A DNA stretch of 64,000 nucleotides from Desulfatibacillum alkenivorans DSM 16219. Its GTDB lineage: Bacteria > Desulfobacterota > Desulfobacteria > Desulfobacterales > Desulfatibacillaceae. Below the pieces are notes generated by a model. It was not told the origin of the DNA. It worked only from the letters and a program-made list of their open reading frames with translations, and ran no database searches. A program made the translations under genes and the position numbers. Where the stretch lies: the NCBI RefSeq assembly GCF_900142135.1, contig NZ_FQZU01000024.1, positions 28,211 through 92,210 of the forward strand. Direction: 5' to 3'. This document shows, piece after piece, positions 31,030 to 39,725 of the stretch (the first letter of the stretch is position 1; every line of letters starts with the position of its first letter).

Positions 31030-32220
31030 GTGAAGCGAATCGTCCCCCTATTAGCCTTTCTTACGGCTTTTCCCGCCCTGTCCACGGACATGTATCTGCC
31101 GGCCATCCCCATGCTGGTGGAGCAGTGGAACCAGCCTTTGGTGGTGGTCAACCTGACCCTCATCGCCTTTTTTGCATCCTTTTGTACGTTTATCGCCGTA
31201 TACGGCCCCTTGTCTGACCGGTACGGAAGGCGGCCGCTGCTGTTGGCCGGGATAACCATATATATAGGCGCCAGCCTCGGCTGCGCCCTGTCGCCGTCGG
31301 TGTACATGCTCATTGCAGCCCGAATCGGGCAGGGAGCGGGGGCCGCCTCGGCTCAGACCCTGGCTTTGGCGATTATTCGCGATAAATTCGACGGCCTGGA
31401 GCGGGGGCGGATTCTGGCCCATATGGTGGGCATCATGGCCGTTGCGCCCATGGTGGGGCCGGTCTTCGGCGGATGGATGCTTACATGGTGCGACTGGCCC
31501 TGGCTGTTCGTATCCCAGGCCTGCCTTGGGGTGATTGGATTTATTGGCGTGTATTGCATGGAGGAGTCTTTAAAGGATCCGGTCAAGGTTTCCGCGCTGC
31601 AGGTTTTCGCCCGGTACGGCGTGGTTTTCAAAAACGGCCCTTTTATGAAGCTGAATGTGGTCATGTCTTTGTTCGGGCTGCCGTTTTTTGGGTTTATCGC
31701 CTCATCCTCCTATTTGTACATCAAGGTTTTTGACCTGACCGAGCAGCAATTCGGCTATTTTTTCGCCTTTACGTCCGGCGGGTTCATGCTGGGGCCTATG
31801 GTGCTCAACCGTTTATCCAATCACATGTCCTACAATAAGATCATCGGCATCGGGCTTAGCGGGGTCACCCTGGGCGGATTGGCTCTTGCTCTGAACTCCC
31901 ACGCCACACCCTGGCATTTGGCCTTGCCTATTTTTTTATTTGTCTTCAGTTTTGGCGTATTCAGGCCCGCGGCCACCAATATGGCTTTGGAGCAAGTGAC
32001 CACGGACGTGGGAAGCGCATCCTCCGTGCTGGTGTTTTTTTACTCCATGGTGGGCGCCGTGGGAATGTGGATGATTTCCCTGGAATGGCCGGATAAAATG
32101 ACGGTGCTGGGATCGCTGGCCGCCGGCATTGGAATACTGTCGTTGATATTTTGGTTCACAAGCTCCGGAAATTACAAGATCGGCGGAGACCAGCCCCAGG
32201 AAGCGCCGGCGGAGGAATAA
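31030..32220 (+). CDS. Bcr/CflA family MFS drug efflux transporter
   Basis: A 396-residue, 12-helix major facilitator. The N-terminus is KRIVPLLAFLTAFPALSTDMYLPAIP, followed by the motif A loop GPLSDRYGRRPLLL and GRxxGAxxG-type RIGQGAGAASAQTLALAIIRD. These identify the Bcr/CflA branch of proton-driven multidrug exporters. It starts with GTG, preceded by GGAG. It is convergent with the tungstate transporter operon and separated from it by 16 bases. Confidence 0.93.
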   Translation: MKRIVPLLAFLTAFPALSTDMYLPAIPMLVEQWNQPLVVVNLTLIAFFASFCTFIAVYGPLSDRYGRRPLLLAGITIYIGASLGCALSPSVYMLIAARIGQGAGAASAQTLALAIIRDKFDGLERGRILAHMVGIMAVAPMVGPVFGGWMLTWCDWPWLFVSQACLGVIGFIGVYCMEESLKDPVKVSALQVFARYGVVFKNGPFMKLNVVMSLFGLPFFGFIASSSYLYIKVFDLTEQQFGYFFAFTSGGFMLGPMVLNRLSNHMSYNKIIGIGLSGVTLGGLALALNSHATPWHLALPIFLFVFSFGVFRPAATNMALEQVTTDVGSASSVLVFFYSMVGAVGMWMISLEWPDKMTVLGSLAAGIGILSLIFWFTSSGNYKIGGDQPQEAPAEE

Positions 32221-32236
32221 ATCCAGGCTTGATTTT

Positions 32237-33277
32237 TCAGAAAAAATGAATCCTATCCTGGGGAATTTCCACCCACACTTTGGCGCCAGCGTCCAGGCCC
32301 ATGGACATCAAGGCGCTTTTGGCGGCCGCAGCCACCAGGGTCTGGTCCTGATAGTCCAATAAAACCTCGCAAAAAATGCCGTAATCCACCATGCCGCGAA
32401 TTTCCGCGGGAAAGAGCCCGAACTGATTATCCTGGACAGGTTTTCGCTCCAGCAGCAACAGGTGCTCGGGCCGGACGGCGGCGTATTTGGGCTCCGGGCG
32501 TCCGTTGGAGGGCATGGACAGGTTCAGGCAGTCCACGCGCACCTGGCCGTTTTCGCCGCAGGCGGGAAACACGTTTTTCATGCCCACAAAATGAGCGACA
32601 AAGGGCGATGCCGGGCGGTTGAAAATGTCCTTCACGCCCCCGCATTGCTCCACGCCGCCCTTGTTCAGAACAGCAGCCCGCTGACTGAGAAACAAGGCTT
32701 CGGAAAAATCGTGGGTAACCATCAGGCATGTGAGGGATAATTGGGAATGCAGCTCTTTAAGCAGGTTGCGCAGGTCCTCCCGAAAAGCCGGATCCAGGGC
32801 GGACAAGGGTTCGTCCAGCAGCAAAACCCTGGGCTTGACCGATAGAGCCCGGGCCAGGGCCACGCGCTGCTTTTCTCCGCCGGACAGGTTTTCCACGGAT
32901 CTGCCGGCCAGAGGCGCAATGCCAAACCGTTCCATGAGCCATTTAACCCAATCCAGGCGCTTTTTTTCCGTCTTTTTTTGGTAGCGAAGGCCGTAGGCGA
33001 TATTTTTTTCTACATTTAAATGTGGAAACAACCCTGCGTCCTGATACACAATGCCCACCCCGCGGCGTTCGGGCGGGAGGCGGGTGATCTCCGCTCCGTC
33101 CACAAAAATCCGGCCTGAATGAACAGGCCCCACGCCGGCCACGGACTCCAGGATCAAGGTCTTCCCCGCTCCGGTGGGGCCCAGAAGGGCGAAAAACTCC
33201 CCTTCCCGCACATGGATGTCCACATTGTTCAGGGAGAAATCCGGCAAATCCATGGAAAGCTGTTCAATGCGAATCAT
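32237..33277 (-). CDS. wtpC: Tungstate/molybdate ABC transporter ATPase
   Basis: A 346-residue ATPase. Walker A is GPTGAGKT, the signature LSGGEKQRVALARAL, Walker B VLLLDEPLSALD and the switch His is in MVTHDFSEALFL. A C-terminal TOBE-like region (about residues 240-346) follows, common in molybdate/tungstate ATPases. It is the last gene of a wtpABC-type operon, starting 4 bases after the permease stop. It energises oxyanion import across the inner membrane. Confidence 0.93.
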   Translation of the reverse strand: MIRIEQLSMDLPDFSLNNVDIHVREGEFFALLGPTGAGKTLILESVAGVGPVHSGRIFVDGAEITRLPPERRGVGIVYQDAGLFPHLNVEKNIAYGLRYQKKTEKKRLDWVKWLMERFGIAPLAGRSVENLSGGEKQRVALARALSVKPRVLLLDEPLSALDPAFREDLRNLLKELHSQLSLTCLMVTHDFSEALFLSQRAAVLNKGGVEQCGGVKDIFNRPASPFVAHFVGMKNVFPACGENGQVRVDCLNLSMPSNGRPEPKYAAVRPEHLLLLERKPVQDNQFGLFPAEIRGMVDYGIFCEVLLDYQDQTLVAAAAKSALMSMGLDAGAKVWVEIPQDRIHFF

Positions 33278-33281
33278 GCCG

Positions 33282-34079
33282 TCACCCCGTTTTGGCCTTG
33301 GAAGCGGATGGAAGCGTTATAAACCGAAGCCCCAGGAACAAGGCCAGGGAAACCAATATCAGCCACACGGCCACAGGCTGGGAATATTTCAAGCCGTACG
33401 CCGTGAAACGTTCGTAAATCAGGACCGGCGCCACCATGGGGTGGTAGGCCACAATCACAATGGCCCCGAATTCGCTGATAGCCCGGGCGCAGCACATGAT
33501 CAAGCCGGCCAGCATGCTTCTCCAGGCCAGGGGGAACACCACCCGGAAAAAGGTCTGGGTCTGGGAGGCGCCCAGGCTGCGGGAAACCTTTTCCAAACGC
33601 TCCGGGATGCTTTCCAGCCCGGCCTTGACCGTATTGATGTAAAAAGGCAGGCCCACGAAGGTGAGCACGGTCACGATGCCCGTGGTCGTTCCCATGATTT
33701 CCACGCCGATGGACTGAATGGCCCGGCCGAACCAGTGGTTGCGCCCTGCTATGCTGAGTATGGCGATGCCGATGATGGGATGGGGTATCATGATGGGCAG
33801 ATCCACCACGCTCTCCACCAGGCGCTTGCCGGGAAACTCCTTTCTGGCGAGCAGATAGGCGGTGGGCGTGCCCGCAACCAGGCTGATGATCGCAGCCAGG
33901 CCGGATGTGCTGATGCTCAGCCAGATGGCTTTGCGTACGTCCTTATCGTTAAAGGTTTCCCACAGGGATTCCATGGAAGGCGCTGCAATGACGTGGACAA
34001 GAGGCAGCAGGATAAACGCCAGGATTATCCCGGCGGAAGACAGGGTGAGCCAGAAAAAGGGTTCCTTTTTAACGGGCAT
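33282..34079 (-). CDS. wtpB: Tungstate/molybdate ABC transporter permease
   Basis: A 265-residue permease with about six membrane helices and the EAA-like coupling loop RSLGASQTQTFFRVVFPLAW. It also contains TAYLLARKEFPGKR and CCARAISEFGAIVIV, typical of the ModB/WtpB/CysT class. The ATG at 34079 is chosen because GGGAG lies just before it. A longer start at 34121 would fall inside the terminator hairpin that precedes the gene. Confidence 0.93.
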   Translation of the reverse strand: MPVKKEPFFWLTLSSAGIILAFILLPLVHVIAAPSMESLWETFNDKDVRKAIWLSISTSGLAAIISLVAGTPTAYLLARKEFPGKRLVESVVDLPIMIPHPIIGIAILSIAGRNHWFGRAIQSIGVEIMGTTTGIVTVLTFVGLPFYINTVKAGLESIPERLEKVSRSLGASQTQTFFRVVFPLAWRSMLAGLIMCCARAISEFGAIVIVAYHPMVAPVLIYERFTAYGLKYSQPVAVWLILVSLALFLGLRFITLPSASKAKTG

Positions 34080-34099
34080 GAAACACTCCCGGGCCGTGC

Positions 34100-34135
34100 A
34101 AAAAAGAATGCGCCGGCCCATTAAAGGACCGGCGC
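34100..34135 (-). terminator. Terminator/attenuator hairpin between wtpA and wtpB
   Basis: On the minus strand the stem is GCGCCGGTCC (34135-34126) with GGGCCGGCGC (34119-34110), followed by ATTCTTTTTT. It lies inside the operon, after the binding-protein stop and before the permease start. It probably lets some transcripts stop so that more binding protein than permease is made. Confidence 0.75.
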
Positions 34136-34145
34136 GCGGGTTGAT

Positions 34146-35120
34146 TTATTCCTTGATTTCCACCAGCTTTTTCAGGCCGCCGGGCAGCTTGTCATACATT
34201 TCCTGCGTGGGAACGCGGCAAGGGATAAAAGGAGGCTGACCCATGTCCTGGAGGATCTTCAGGCCGCCTTCGGGGTCCATGAGGTATTCCAGGAATGCGG
34301 TTGCGGCCTCGGGATTCTGGGAGTCCTTAATAAGGCAAATGCCGTAGGTGCAGGATTTTCCCGTACGGGTGATCGTGGTTCCGGGCTTTTTGCCGGTGAC
34401 CTCCACCTGGGCGTTTTTGTAGTTGCTGTCGTATTTGTAGTTGCCAAGGTTGATTTCGTCGGGCAAAGCCACGTATTTCAACTCGTGCTGCACGGCTACG
34501 GAAAGATATTCCCATGCGTAATCCATGTTACCGGTTTTCAGCAGGCTGATTAATTCCACGGACTTGGGACGCACGTTCTTTTCAGGACGGTTGGCAATGG
34601 CCTTGTTGTAGAAGCCCGGAATTTTATAATAGGACTCGGCCAATTGGAGCACCATCAAGGAACGGTATCCGCAAGGGTCCAGGTTGGGATCGGAATGGCC
34701 CCAGACCACGCCTTCGGTCATGAGGATTTCAGGCCAGTTTGTGTCGTTGATTTTGCCGGCCAGGCGGCTTTGGTCCGTATAGCACAGCACAAGCTGGTTG
34801 GTGGCGAAACGGATATTCATGTCGGTGAACTTGCCCAGCAGGTTTTTGTCGATGACGGTATAGTCGGCCGAACCCATAATATCGGCCGGCTTGCCCACTT
34901 CGGAGATCAAGCGGGCCATTTTGGTGCTGCCGCCGGATTCCCTTTGAATGTCCACTTTGGGATATTTTTGTTCGAAATTTTTTTCAATTTCTGCAAAAGG
35001 TACGGACAGGCTTCCGGCGTGAAAAATGGCAACCTTTCCGGCCGGCTCCGCCATGGCTTGGGAACTGAAGACAAGCAGGGATAATACTGCCAGGATGCAA
35101 AGGGAAAAACGTAGTTTCAT
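34146..35120 (-). CDS. wtpA: Tungstate/molybdate-binding periplasmic protein
   Basis: A 324-residue solute-binding protein. The signal peptide is [20 protein letters not shown] ending AMA. The mature part starts [19 protein letters not shown], the opening of the WtpA/ModA family, with [27 protein letters not shown] and [19 protein letters not shown]. WtpA-type proteins prefer tungstate or bind tungstate and molybdate. An AGGAGG lies 9 bases before the ATG. A ModE-like palindrome lies 55 bases upstream. Confidence 0.95.
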   Translation of the reverse strand: MKLRFSLCILAVLSLLVFSSQAMAEPAGKVAIFHAGSLSVPFAEIEKNFEQKYPKVDIQRESGGSTKMARLISEVGKPADIMGSADYTVIDKNLLGKFTDMNIRFATNQLVLCYTDQSRLAGKINDTNWPEILMTEGVVWGHSDPNLDPCGYRSLMVLQLAESYYKIPGFYNKAIANRPEKNVRPKSVELISLLKTGNMDYAWEYLSVAVQHELKYVALPDEINLGNYKYDSNYKNAQVEVTGKKPGTTITRTGKSCTYGICLIKDSQNPEAATAFLEYLMDPEGGLKILQDMGQPPFIPCRVPTQEMYDKLPGGLKKLVEIKE

Positions 35121-35175
35121 GAGTAATTACCTCCTGAGGATAAAATTTGAAAACCGTAAAAAGCCCTATTATTCG

Positions 35176-35199
35176 TATCGAATATCCACCTATTCGATA
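35176..35199. promoter_or_regulatory. ModE-box-like operator of the wtpABC operon
   Basis: A perfect palindrome with 9-base arms and a 6-base spacer: TATCGAATA-tccacc-TATTCGATA. Arm length and spacing match the layout of ModE boxes. It lies 55 bases before the wtpA ATG, where it would overlap the promoter. A ModE-type regulator gene is about 1.1 kb away. Confidence 0.75.
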
Positions 35200-35367
35200 A
35201 ATCCGTTATGCTCCAAGGGTACAAACGCCTTTTACGAAATTTTTGCTTATAGGTCAATGAAAGTGCGCATTTTTCCATGATAACCGTTTTGTTCTTGCGG
35301 TGCATCCTGCAGGGATTTAAAGGTGTAAAGAGAGACTTAAAATGACAAAGGAAAGTATGGCGGTTTT

Positions 35368-36300
35368 ATGAAGAAAAACAGCTTGGCCTCCACCTATTTG
35401 AAATTATTATTGATGGCCTTATTCTGGGGCGGCACCTTTGTTGCGGGCCGGTCCCTGGCGGGCAAGGTTGGGCCTTTGTCCGCGGCCTTTTTGCGTTTTG
35501 CCATGGCCTCGGTTTTTTTAACCGTAATCGCCTGTAGGAGGGGGGAAAGGCTGTTTTTTCCCAAGGGAAGGCAGTTGGCTTCCATCCTGCTATTGGGCTT
35601 GACCGGCATCAGTTTTTACAATTTTTTCTTTTTCAGCGGGCTGCACCACATTGAGGCGGGCCGGGCTGCTGTCATTATCGCCAATAATCCCATTATATTG
35701 GCTTTGCTGTCAGCCTTGGTTTTCAATGAGAAATTAAACCTTCAGAAATCCGTGGGCATACTGCTTTCCGTTTCCGGCGCGGTGGTGGTCATAACCAAAG
35801 GGCATCCCCTGTCCTTATTTAATGAAGGCGTGGGGCCCGGCGAAATGCTGATCGCCGGCGCGGTGTTCAGTTGGGTGGCTTATTCCATGATCGGCAAGGT
35901 GGTGATGGCTGATTTATCGCCTTTGCTTTCCGTGACCTACTCCGTAATAGCAGGCACGGTGATGCTGGCGATTCCCGCGGGGATGGAGGGGGTTTTCAGC
36001 AGCCTGTTCTCGTACGGACCATGGCAGTGGTTCTCGTTGTTTTATCTGGCCTTTTTCGGAACCGCGCTGGGCTTTGTATTCTATTATGAAGGGATTAAAA
36101 CGATAGGCCCCACCCGGGCGGCCTTGTTCATCAATTTTGTGCCTGTGAGCGCCGTGCTTTCCGGATTCGTTATTTTAGGAGAGGCGCTTACGCTTTCTCT
36201 CCTGGCGGGGCTGGTTTTAGTCAGTTCGGGAGTGTATTTGACAAACGCTCAAAACCTGTTTCGCCGTCAGGATAAAAGGTCGGAAAATAATTCTTCGTAG
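35368..36300 (+). CDS. EamA (DMT) family transporter
   Basis: A 310-residue protein with ten predicted membrane helices in two EamA repeats (ALFWGGTFVAGRSLAGKVGP at the start, and AGAVFSWVAYSMIGKVV opening the second repeat). These are metabolite or drug exporters of unknown substrate. The ATG overlaps the stop of a four-codon leader frame (ATG GCG GTT TTA TGA at 35357-35371) that has its own AAAGGA, suggesting coupled translation. Its 3' end overlaps the convergent ModE-like gene by 34 bases. Confidence 0.9.
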   Translation: MKKNSLASTYLKLLLMALFWGGTFVAGRSLAGKVGPLSAAFLRFAMASVFLTVIACRRGERLFFPKGRQLASILLLGLTGISFYNFFFFSGLHHIEAGRAAVIIANNPIILALLSALVFNEKLNLQKSVGILLSVSGAVVVITKGHPLSLFNEGVGPGEMLIAGAVFSWVAYSMIGKVVMADLSPLLSVTYSVIAGTVMLAIPAGMEGVFSSLFSYGPWQWFSLFYLAFFGTALGFVFYYEGIKTIGPTRAALFINFVPVSAVLSGFVILGEALTLSLLAGLVLVSSGVYLTNAQNLFRRQDKRSENNSS

Positions 36301-36632
36301 GTGCAATCCGCGATTAATTCCACTTTTTCCTGCATGGCCTCAAAACGCTCCATAAGCTCCAGGGCGAAGGGCGTCAGCTTGGAGCCGCCGCCGGAATGGC
36401 CTCCGATTTTGCTTTCAAGCAAGGGGTGGCCCAGGCGCTCTTCTGCGTTTTTGATTCTTTTCCATGCGCCGCGATAGCTCATGTTCAGGCTTTGGGCTGC
36501 GGCGTTGATGGATCCATGCTTTTGAATGGCTTTTAAAATCTTAATGCGTCCGTGTCCGAATATCACATCCCCATCCCTGTTTTGCAGCCAAATCTTTGAG
36601 CGAACGCACGTATTTTTTTCTTTTGACGGCAT
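36267..36632 (-). CDS. ModE-type regulator lacking the molybdate-binding domain
   Basis: A 121-residue protein that is only the winged helix-turn-helix half of ModE: GRIKILKAIQKHGSINAAAQ, LNMSYRGAWKRIKNAEERLG, then GGSKLTPFALELMERFEAMQ. The C-terminal MOP/TOBE domains that bind molybdate are missing. Free-standing ModE_N proteins occur in many anaerobes. The nearby wtpABC operon with a ModE-like palindrome is the obvious target. It must sense the oxyanion through a partner or another mechanism. Confidence 0.88.
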   Translation of the reverse strand: MPSKEKNTCVRSKIWLQNRDGDVIFGHGRIKILKAIQKHGSINAAAQSLNMSYRGAWKRIKNAEERLGHPLLESKIGGHSGGGSKLTPFALELMERFEAMQEKVELIADCTYEELFSDLLS

Positions 36633-36942
36633 AATCTCCTCATAAAGTTTCTAAGAATGGATTTCTTTATCACTTACACCAAATTGGCTAAAAAGAAAAG
36701 CAAATCCCGAAAATCCGGAAAATGCATCCCGCTTTTACAGCTTGACAAAGAATGCGACACCCGAGACGGTCGGGACAATTCCAGGTGATTCTCTGGTTTT
36801 TACAACATATTAATATAGCACAAAAAAATTTTATTTTTACGGATGGTTTTTCAAAATCCTCCTGGCACGGCCGTTGCCTATATATCTGGCAGGCCAGGGC
36901 GGTCGGTTACTCAGTTAACCCTGCAGAGCAAAGGAGATGGAT
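36633..36942. other. Regulatory intergenic region
   Basis: A 310-base gap between the divergent ModE-like and kinase-like genes. It holds a sigma-54 promoter (36862-36878) and, about 90 bases upstream of it, a small palindrome CCCGA-gacgg-TCGGG (36760-36774) that could bind an enhancer-binding protein. No gene is seen. Confidence 0.6.
36862..36878 (+). promoter_or_regulatory. Sigma-54 promoter
   Basis: CTGGCACG-GCCG-TTGCC matches the sigma-54 consensus YTGGCACG-N4-TTGCW at nearly every position, with GG at 36864-36865 and GC at 36876-36877 (GG-N10-GC). It points at the kinase-like gene that starts 65 bases downstream. Confidence 0.82.
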
Positions 36943-37656
36943 ATGGAAAAGAAATACCAGCCAGGATATTACAAGTCCGATAGGCCGGATATAAAGAGCT
37001 TGGTGGACCATTTTTTTGAGGCCTGGGAAAAAGAAGCGGCTCTTTCGGCGCAGAAGGAGCTCGTGCTTCCGCCCAATATTTGCTTCTCCCGCAAAATTGG
37101 GGTGGGCGCTTTGGAAGTCGCCGACCTGGTGTCCAACGACACAGGCTTTCCGGTCATGGACAGGGAGATTATCGAGTACATCTCCCTTGCTTCGGACCTT
37201 TCCACACGCACCGTCAAGATATTCGATGAGCGCTACCCCGGAACCGGGACGAATTTTTTCAGCATGATCCTCGGGGAAGGCTCCTTCATCCTGAGCGACT
37301 TCAGCAGGCAGCTCGCCCAGGCCGTCGCGGCGTTGGCGGGCTTAGGCCCTCTGATTTTCGTAGGGAGAGGCGCTCACCTGATTTTACCCAGAGACAGGGT
37401 GCTGGCCGTGCGCCTAGTGGCTTCCAAGGAGTACCGGATCAAACGCGTGGCCAAGATCATGGAGCAAGACGAAAAGCTGATTAAAAGGGAAATCGACCGG
37501 GTGGACGCTGAACAGGCCGGTTTCTTTAAAAAGGTTTTCGGAAGAGGCGACGCACCCAACGAGGAGTTCGACCTGGTGATTGTCCGGGACAATTTTCCCG
37601 ACGCCCGGCATGCAGCCAAGCTGATTCAGGAAGCCTATAAAATGAAGTTCGGCTAG
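36943..37656 (+). CDS. Cytidylate kinase-like family protein
   Basis: A 237-residue protein of the AAA_26/cytidylate kinase-like family. ICFSRKIGVGALEVADLVSND is the phosphate-loop region, followed by FPVMDREIIEYIS, LIFVGRGAHLIL and VRLVASKEYRIKRVAKIMEQD. The loop lacks a classical lysine-containing GKST ending, as in other members of this family. The real substrate is not known. The ATG at 36943 is chosen because AAGGAG lies six bases before it; 36937 is also possible. Transcription is expected from the sigma-54 promoter. Confidence 0.85.
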   Translation: MEKKYQPGYYKSDRPDIKSLVDHFFEAWEKEAALSAQKELVLPPNICFSRKIGVGALEVADLVSNDTGFPVMDREIIEYISLASDLSTRTVKIFDERYPGTGTNFFSMILGEGSFILSDFSRQLAQAVAALAGLGPLIFVGRGAHLILPRDRVLAVRLVASKEYRIKRVAKIMEQDEKLIKREIDRVDAEQAGFFKKVFGRGDAPNEEFDLVIVRDNFPDARHAAKLIQEAYKMKFG

Positions 37657-37684
37657 GCGTTATGCCGGCGATAATGCATTCAAA

Positions 37685-37721
37685 GGGAGCGGGCGGCTTC
37701 CCGCCTGCTCCCGGGTTTTTG
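37685..37721 (+). terminator. Intrinsic terminator after kinase-like gene
   Basis: GGGAGCGGGCGG (37685-37696) pairs with CCGCCTGCTCCC (37701-37712), with one internal mismatch, and is followed by GGGTTTTT. Confidence 0.8.
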
Positions 37722-37739
37722 CATTGAAAGGAGGCGGCC

Positions 37740-37949
37740 ATGCAGCTAGTGCCATGGAGAACCTTAGGAGAGGTAAGCGCTCGAGCCAATGAGTTGGAGG
37801 ATCTTTGGAATCGCCATTTTAACCATGCAAGGCCTTTCAGGACCATGTCGGCGCCCCGGCCCCCCATCATGGACGTGAAAGAGGCGGAAAGCGCGGTTGC
37901 GGCGACGGCAGAGCATCCCGGGGCGGAGCAGGAAGCCGAAAAATGCTAA
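37740..37949 (+). pseudogene. Truncated Hsp20 (small heat-shock protein) remnant
   Basis: A 69-codon frame that matches only the beginning of an Hsp20 protein. MQLVPWRTLGEVSARANELE corresponds to the usual VPWRPF..L..L..E.DRLF start, and PIMDVKEAESAVAATAEHPG to the first strands of the alpha-crystallin domain (VDVKETEDAVVVKAELPG type). The stop comes immediately after that point, so nearly all of the chaperone domain is missing. A good ribosome binding site (AAAGGAGG) remains. I read it as a decayed gene; a functional short peptide cannot be excluded. Confidence 0.6.
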
Positions 37950-37994
37950 GATAGATGTTCAATACAAGAAGTAATTTGGTGTATACTGGGGTTT

Positions 37995-39641
37995 ATGCAC
38001 GGTTCATTGAACCCGGCGCTCAGGGGGATTTTTAGCGTGATCCATAAACCCGATACAAAGGCCTCCTCGGTTGCGGCGTCCATGCCTACCGCGCCGCAGT
38101 TCGAGGAGGCCATGACAAATCCCGCCTTTTATCCTTTTCCGGCGGACAAGGTGGAGGTGCATCGCACCCATATCAGCCTGGTTTTTTTGGCCGGAGATTT
38201 TGCCTTTAAGATCAAAAAGCCTTTGGACCTGGGATTTCTCGATTTTTCCACCCTGGAAAAAAGAAAAAAAGCCTGTGAGGATGAACTGGTCCTTAACAGA
38301 AGGCTTGCGCCTGAAATCTATTTGGCGGTCATCCCCATCTTTATGGACGAACAGGGCGCCCTCACGCTATTTCCATCAGGCAGGCCCGTGGAATACGCCG
38401 TAAAAATGAAGCGCCTGGACCAGTGCGGCATGTTTGACGTTTTATTGCAGCAAGGCAAGCTGGATAATAAAGCCATGGAGGAGCTGGGGGGAATCATGGC
38501 GAATTTCCATGCACGGGCCGACGCCCGCCCCAGCGTGAACGCCTATGCTTTTCCTGAGGCGATCCTTAATATGTGGGCGGAAGACCTGGCCCAGGTGCGG
38601 GAGCACATCCCCAGAGTGATCCCGCCTGAGCCCATGGACCTGGCGGAGGCCTTTTCCAAATCGTTTGTGCAAAATAACGAAGCCCTGCTTCTGGAGCGCA
38701 TTCGAGAAAACCGGATTCGAGACTGTCACGGCGACCTTCATCTGCAGAATATCTGCCTGAATCAAGGCAAGGTTGTAGTCTTTGACTGCATTGAATTCAA
38801 TGAAAAATTCCGGTGCATGGACGTGGCTTCGGAGATCGCCTTTTTGGCCATGGATCTGGAGTGCCGGGGCGCAACGGCTTTGGCCCGGGCGTTCACCGCC
38901 TCCTACATCGAGCACGCGCAAGACCCGAACCTGAAAAAGCTCCTGAGTTTTTATAAATGCTACCGGGCGCTGGTCCGGGCTAAAATCATGTGCCTCCGCG
39001 CCAATGGGGAGCCTTTGGGCGACATGGCGAACCAATACGCCATGCTGGCCGCCCAATACGCCGCGCCCTTTGCCCGCCCCACCCTGATTTGCATGGCTGG
39101 GATAACCGGCTCCGGAAAAAGCGGCGTAGCTCAGGAGATGGCGAACTTGACGGGCGCTGTAGTTTTTGCGAGCGACGTAATCCGCAAGACCATGTTTGGA
39201 TTTGAGCCCACGGAAAAAATTCCGGAGCCCGCCGTCAAGGAGGTTTACGGGCAGGCGGCGTCTCAAAAAGTCTACCAAAGCATGCTGGATCAGGCCCGGG
39301 AGAATCTCGGGAAGGGAAAAAGCGTGATCCTGGACGCCACGTTCACCTTATCCCAGGGGAGAAAAGCCGCTTATGACTTAGCGAAGGAATGCGGCGTTGA
39401 TTTTTTTCTGGTTGTTTGCAGCCTGCCGGACGAAATCGCCAAAGAGCGCATTTGGGCAAGATATAAGGACGGCCAATCCGTCTCGGACGGAACCCTGGCC
39501 GTTTACAAGGCCCAAAAAAAGGAATGGCAGCCCACGGAGGGAGTTCCCGGGTCCCGGATTATTGACGTGCAAACCCTCCGCCCGCCATGCTTGCTAGCCT
39601 GCAAGGTTCTTACTAAGGCAATTAGCTTGAAAAAAGGTTGA
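37995..39641 (+). CDS. Fused aminoglycoside-phosphotransferase-like/P-loop kinase
   Basis: A 548-residue two-domain protein. The N-terminal part is an APH-like kinase with THISLVFLAGDFAFKIKKPLD and the catalytic RDCHGDLHLQNICL and VFDCIEFNEKFRC motifs. The C-terminal part from about residue 370 is a P-loop kinase-like domain (AGITGSGKSGVAQEM, ILDATF). This COG2187/COG0645 fusion is common in proteobacteria, sometimes near heat-shock genes, and its substrate is unknown. The start is uncertain: a GTG at 38037 has a better ribosome binding site (AGGGGGA) than the ATG at 37995. Confidence 0.88.
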   Translation: MHGSLNPALRGIFSVIHKPDTKASSVAASMPTAPQFEEAMTNPAFYPFPADKVEVHRTHISLVFLAGDFAFKIKKPLDLGFLDFSTLEKRKKACEDELVLNRRLAPEIYLAVIPIFMDEQGALTLFPSGRPVEYAVKMKRLDQCGMFDVLLQQGKLDNKAMEELGGIMANFHARADARPSVNAYAFPEAILNMWAEDLAQVREHIPRVIPPEPMDLAEAFSKSFVQNNEALLLERIRENRIRDCHGDLHLQNICLNQGKVVVFDCIEFNEKFRCMDVASEIAFLAMDLECRGATALARAFTASYIEHAQDPNLKKLLSFYKCYRALVRAKIMCLRANGEPLGDMANQYAMLAAQYAAPFARPTLICMAGITGSGKSGVAQEMANLTGAVVFASDVIRKTMFGFEPTEKIPEPAVKEVYGQAASQKVYQSMLDQARENLGKGKSVILDATFTLSQGRKAAYDLAKECGVDFFLVVCSLPDEIAKERIWARYKDGQSVSDGTLAVYKAQKKEWQPTEGVPGSRIIDVQTLRPPCLLACKVLTKAISLKKG

Positions 39642-39725
39642 TTTTCACTTTTCATACAGCCGTTTTTATTGTATATTATTAGGTATACGATTTTTTCAAT
39701 CGTCGAAATCAAACTGGAAAGACCC

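Noticed and set aside
11660..39687. Identical 16-mer TATATTATTAGGTATA upstream of the glycosyltransferase (11660-11675) and of the Fic antitoxin candidate (39672-39687)
   Set aside because: Both copies lie in AT-rich promoter DNA and one chance match of this length is plausible in 64 kb, so I do not claim a shared regulator.
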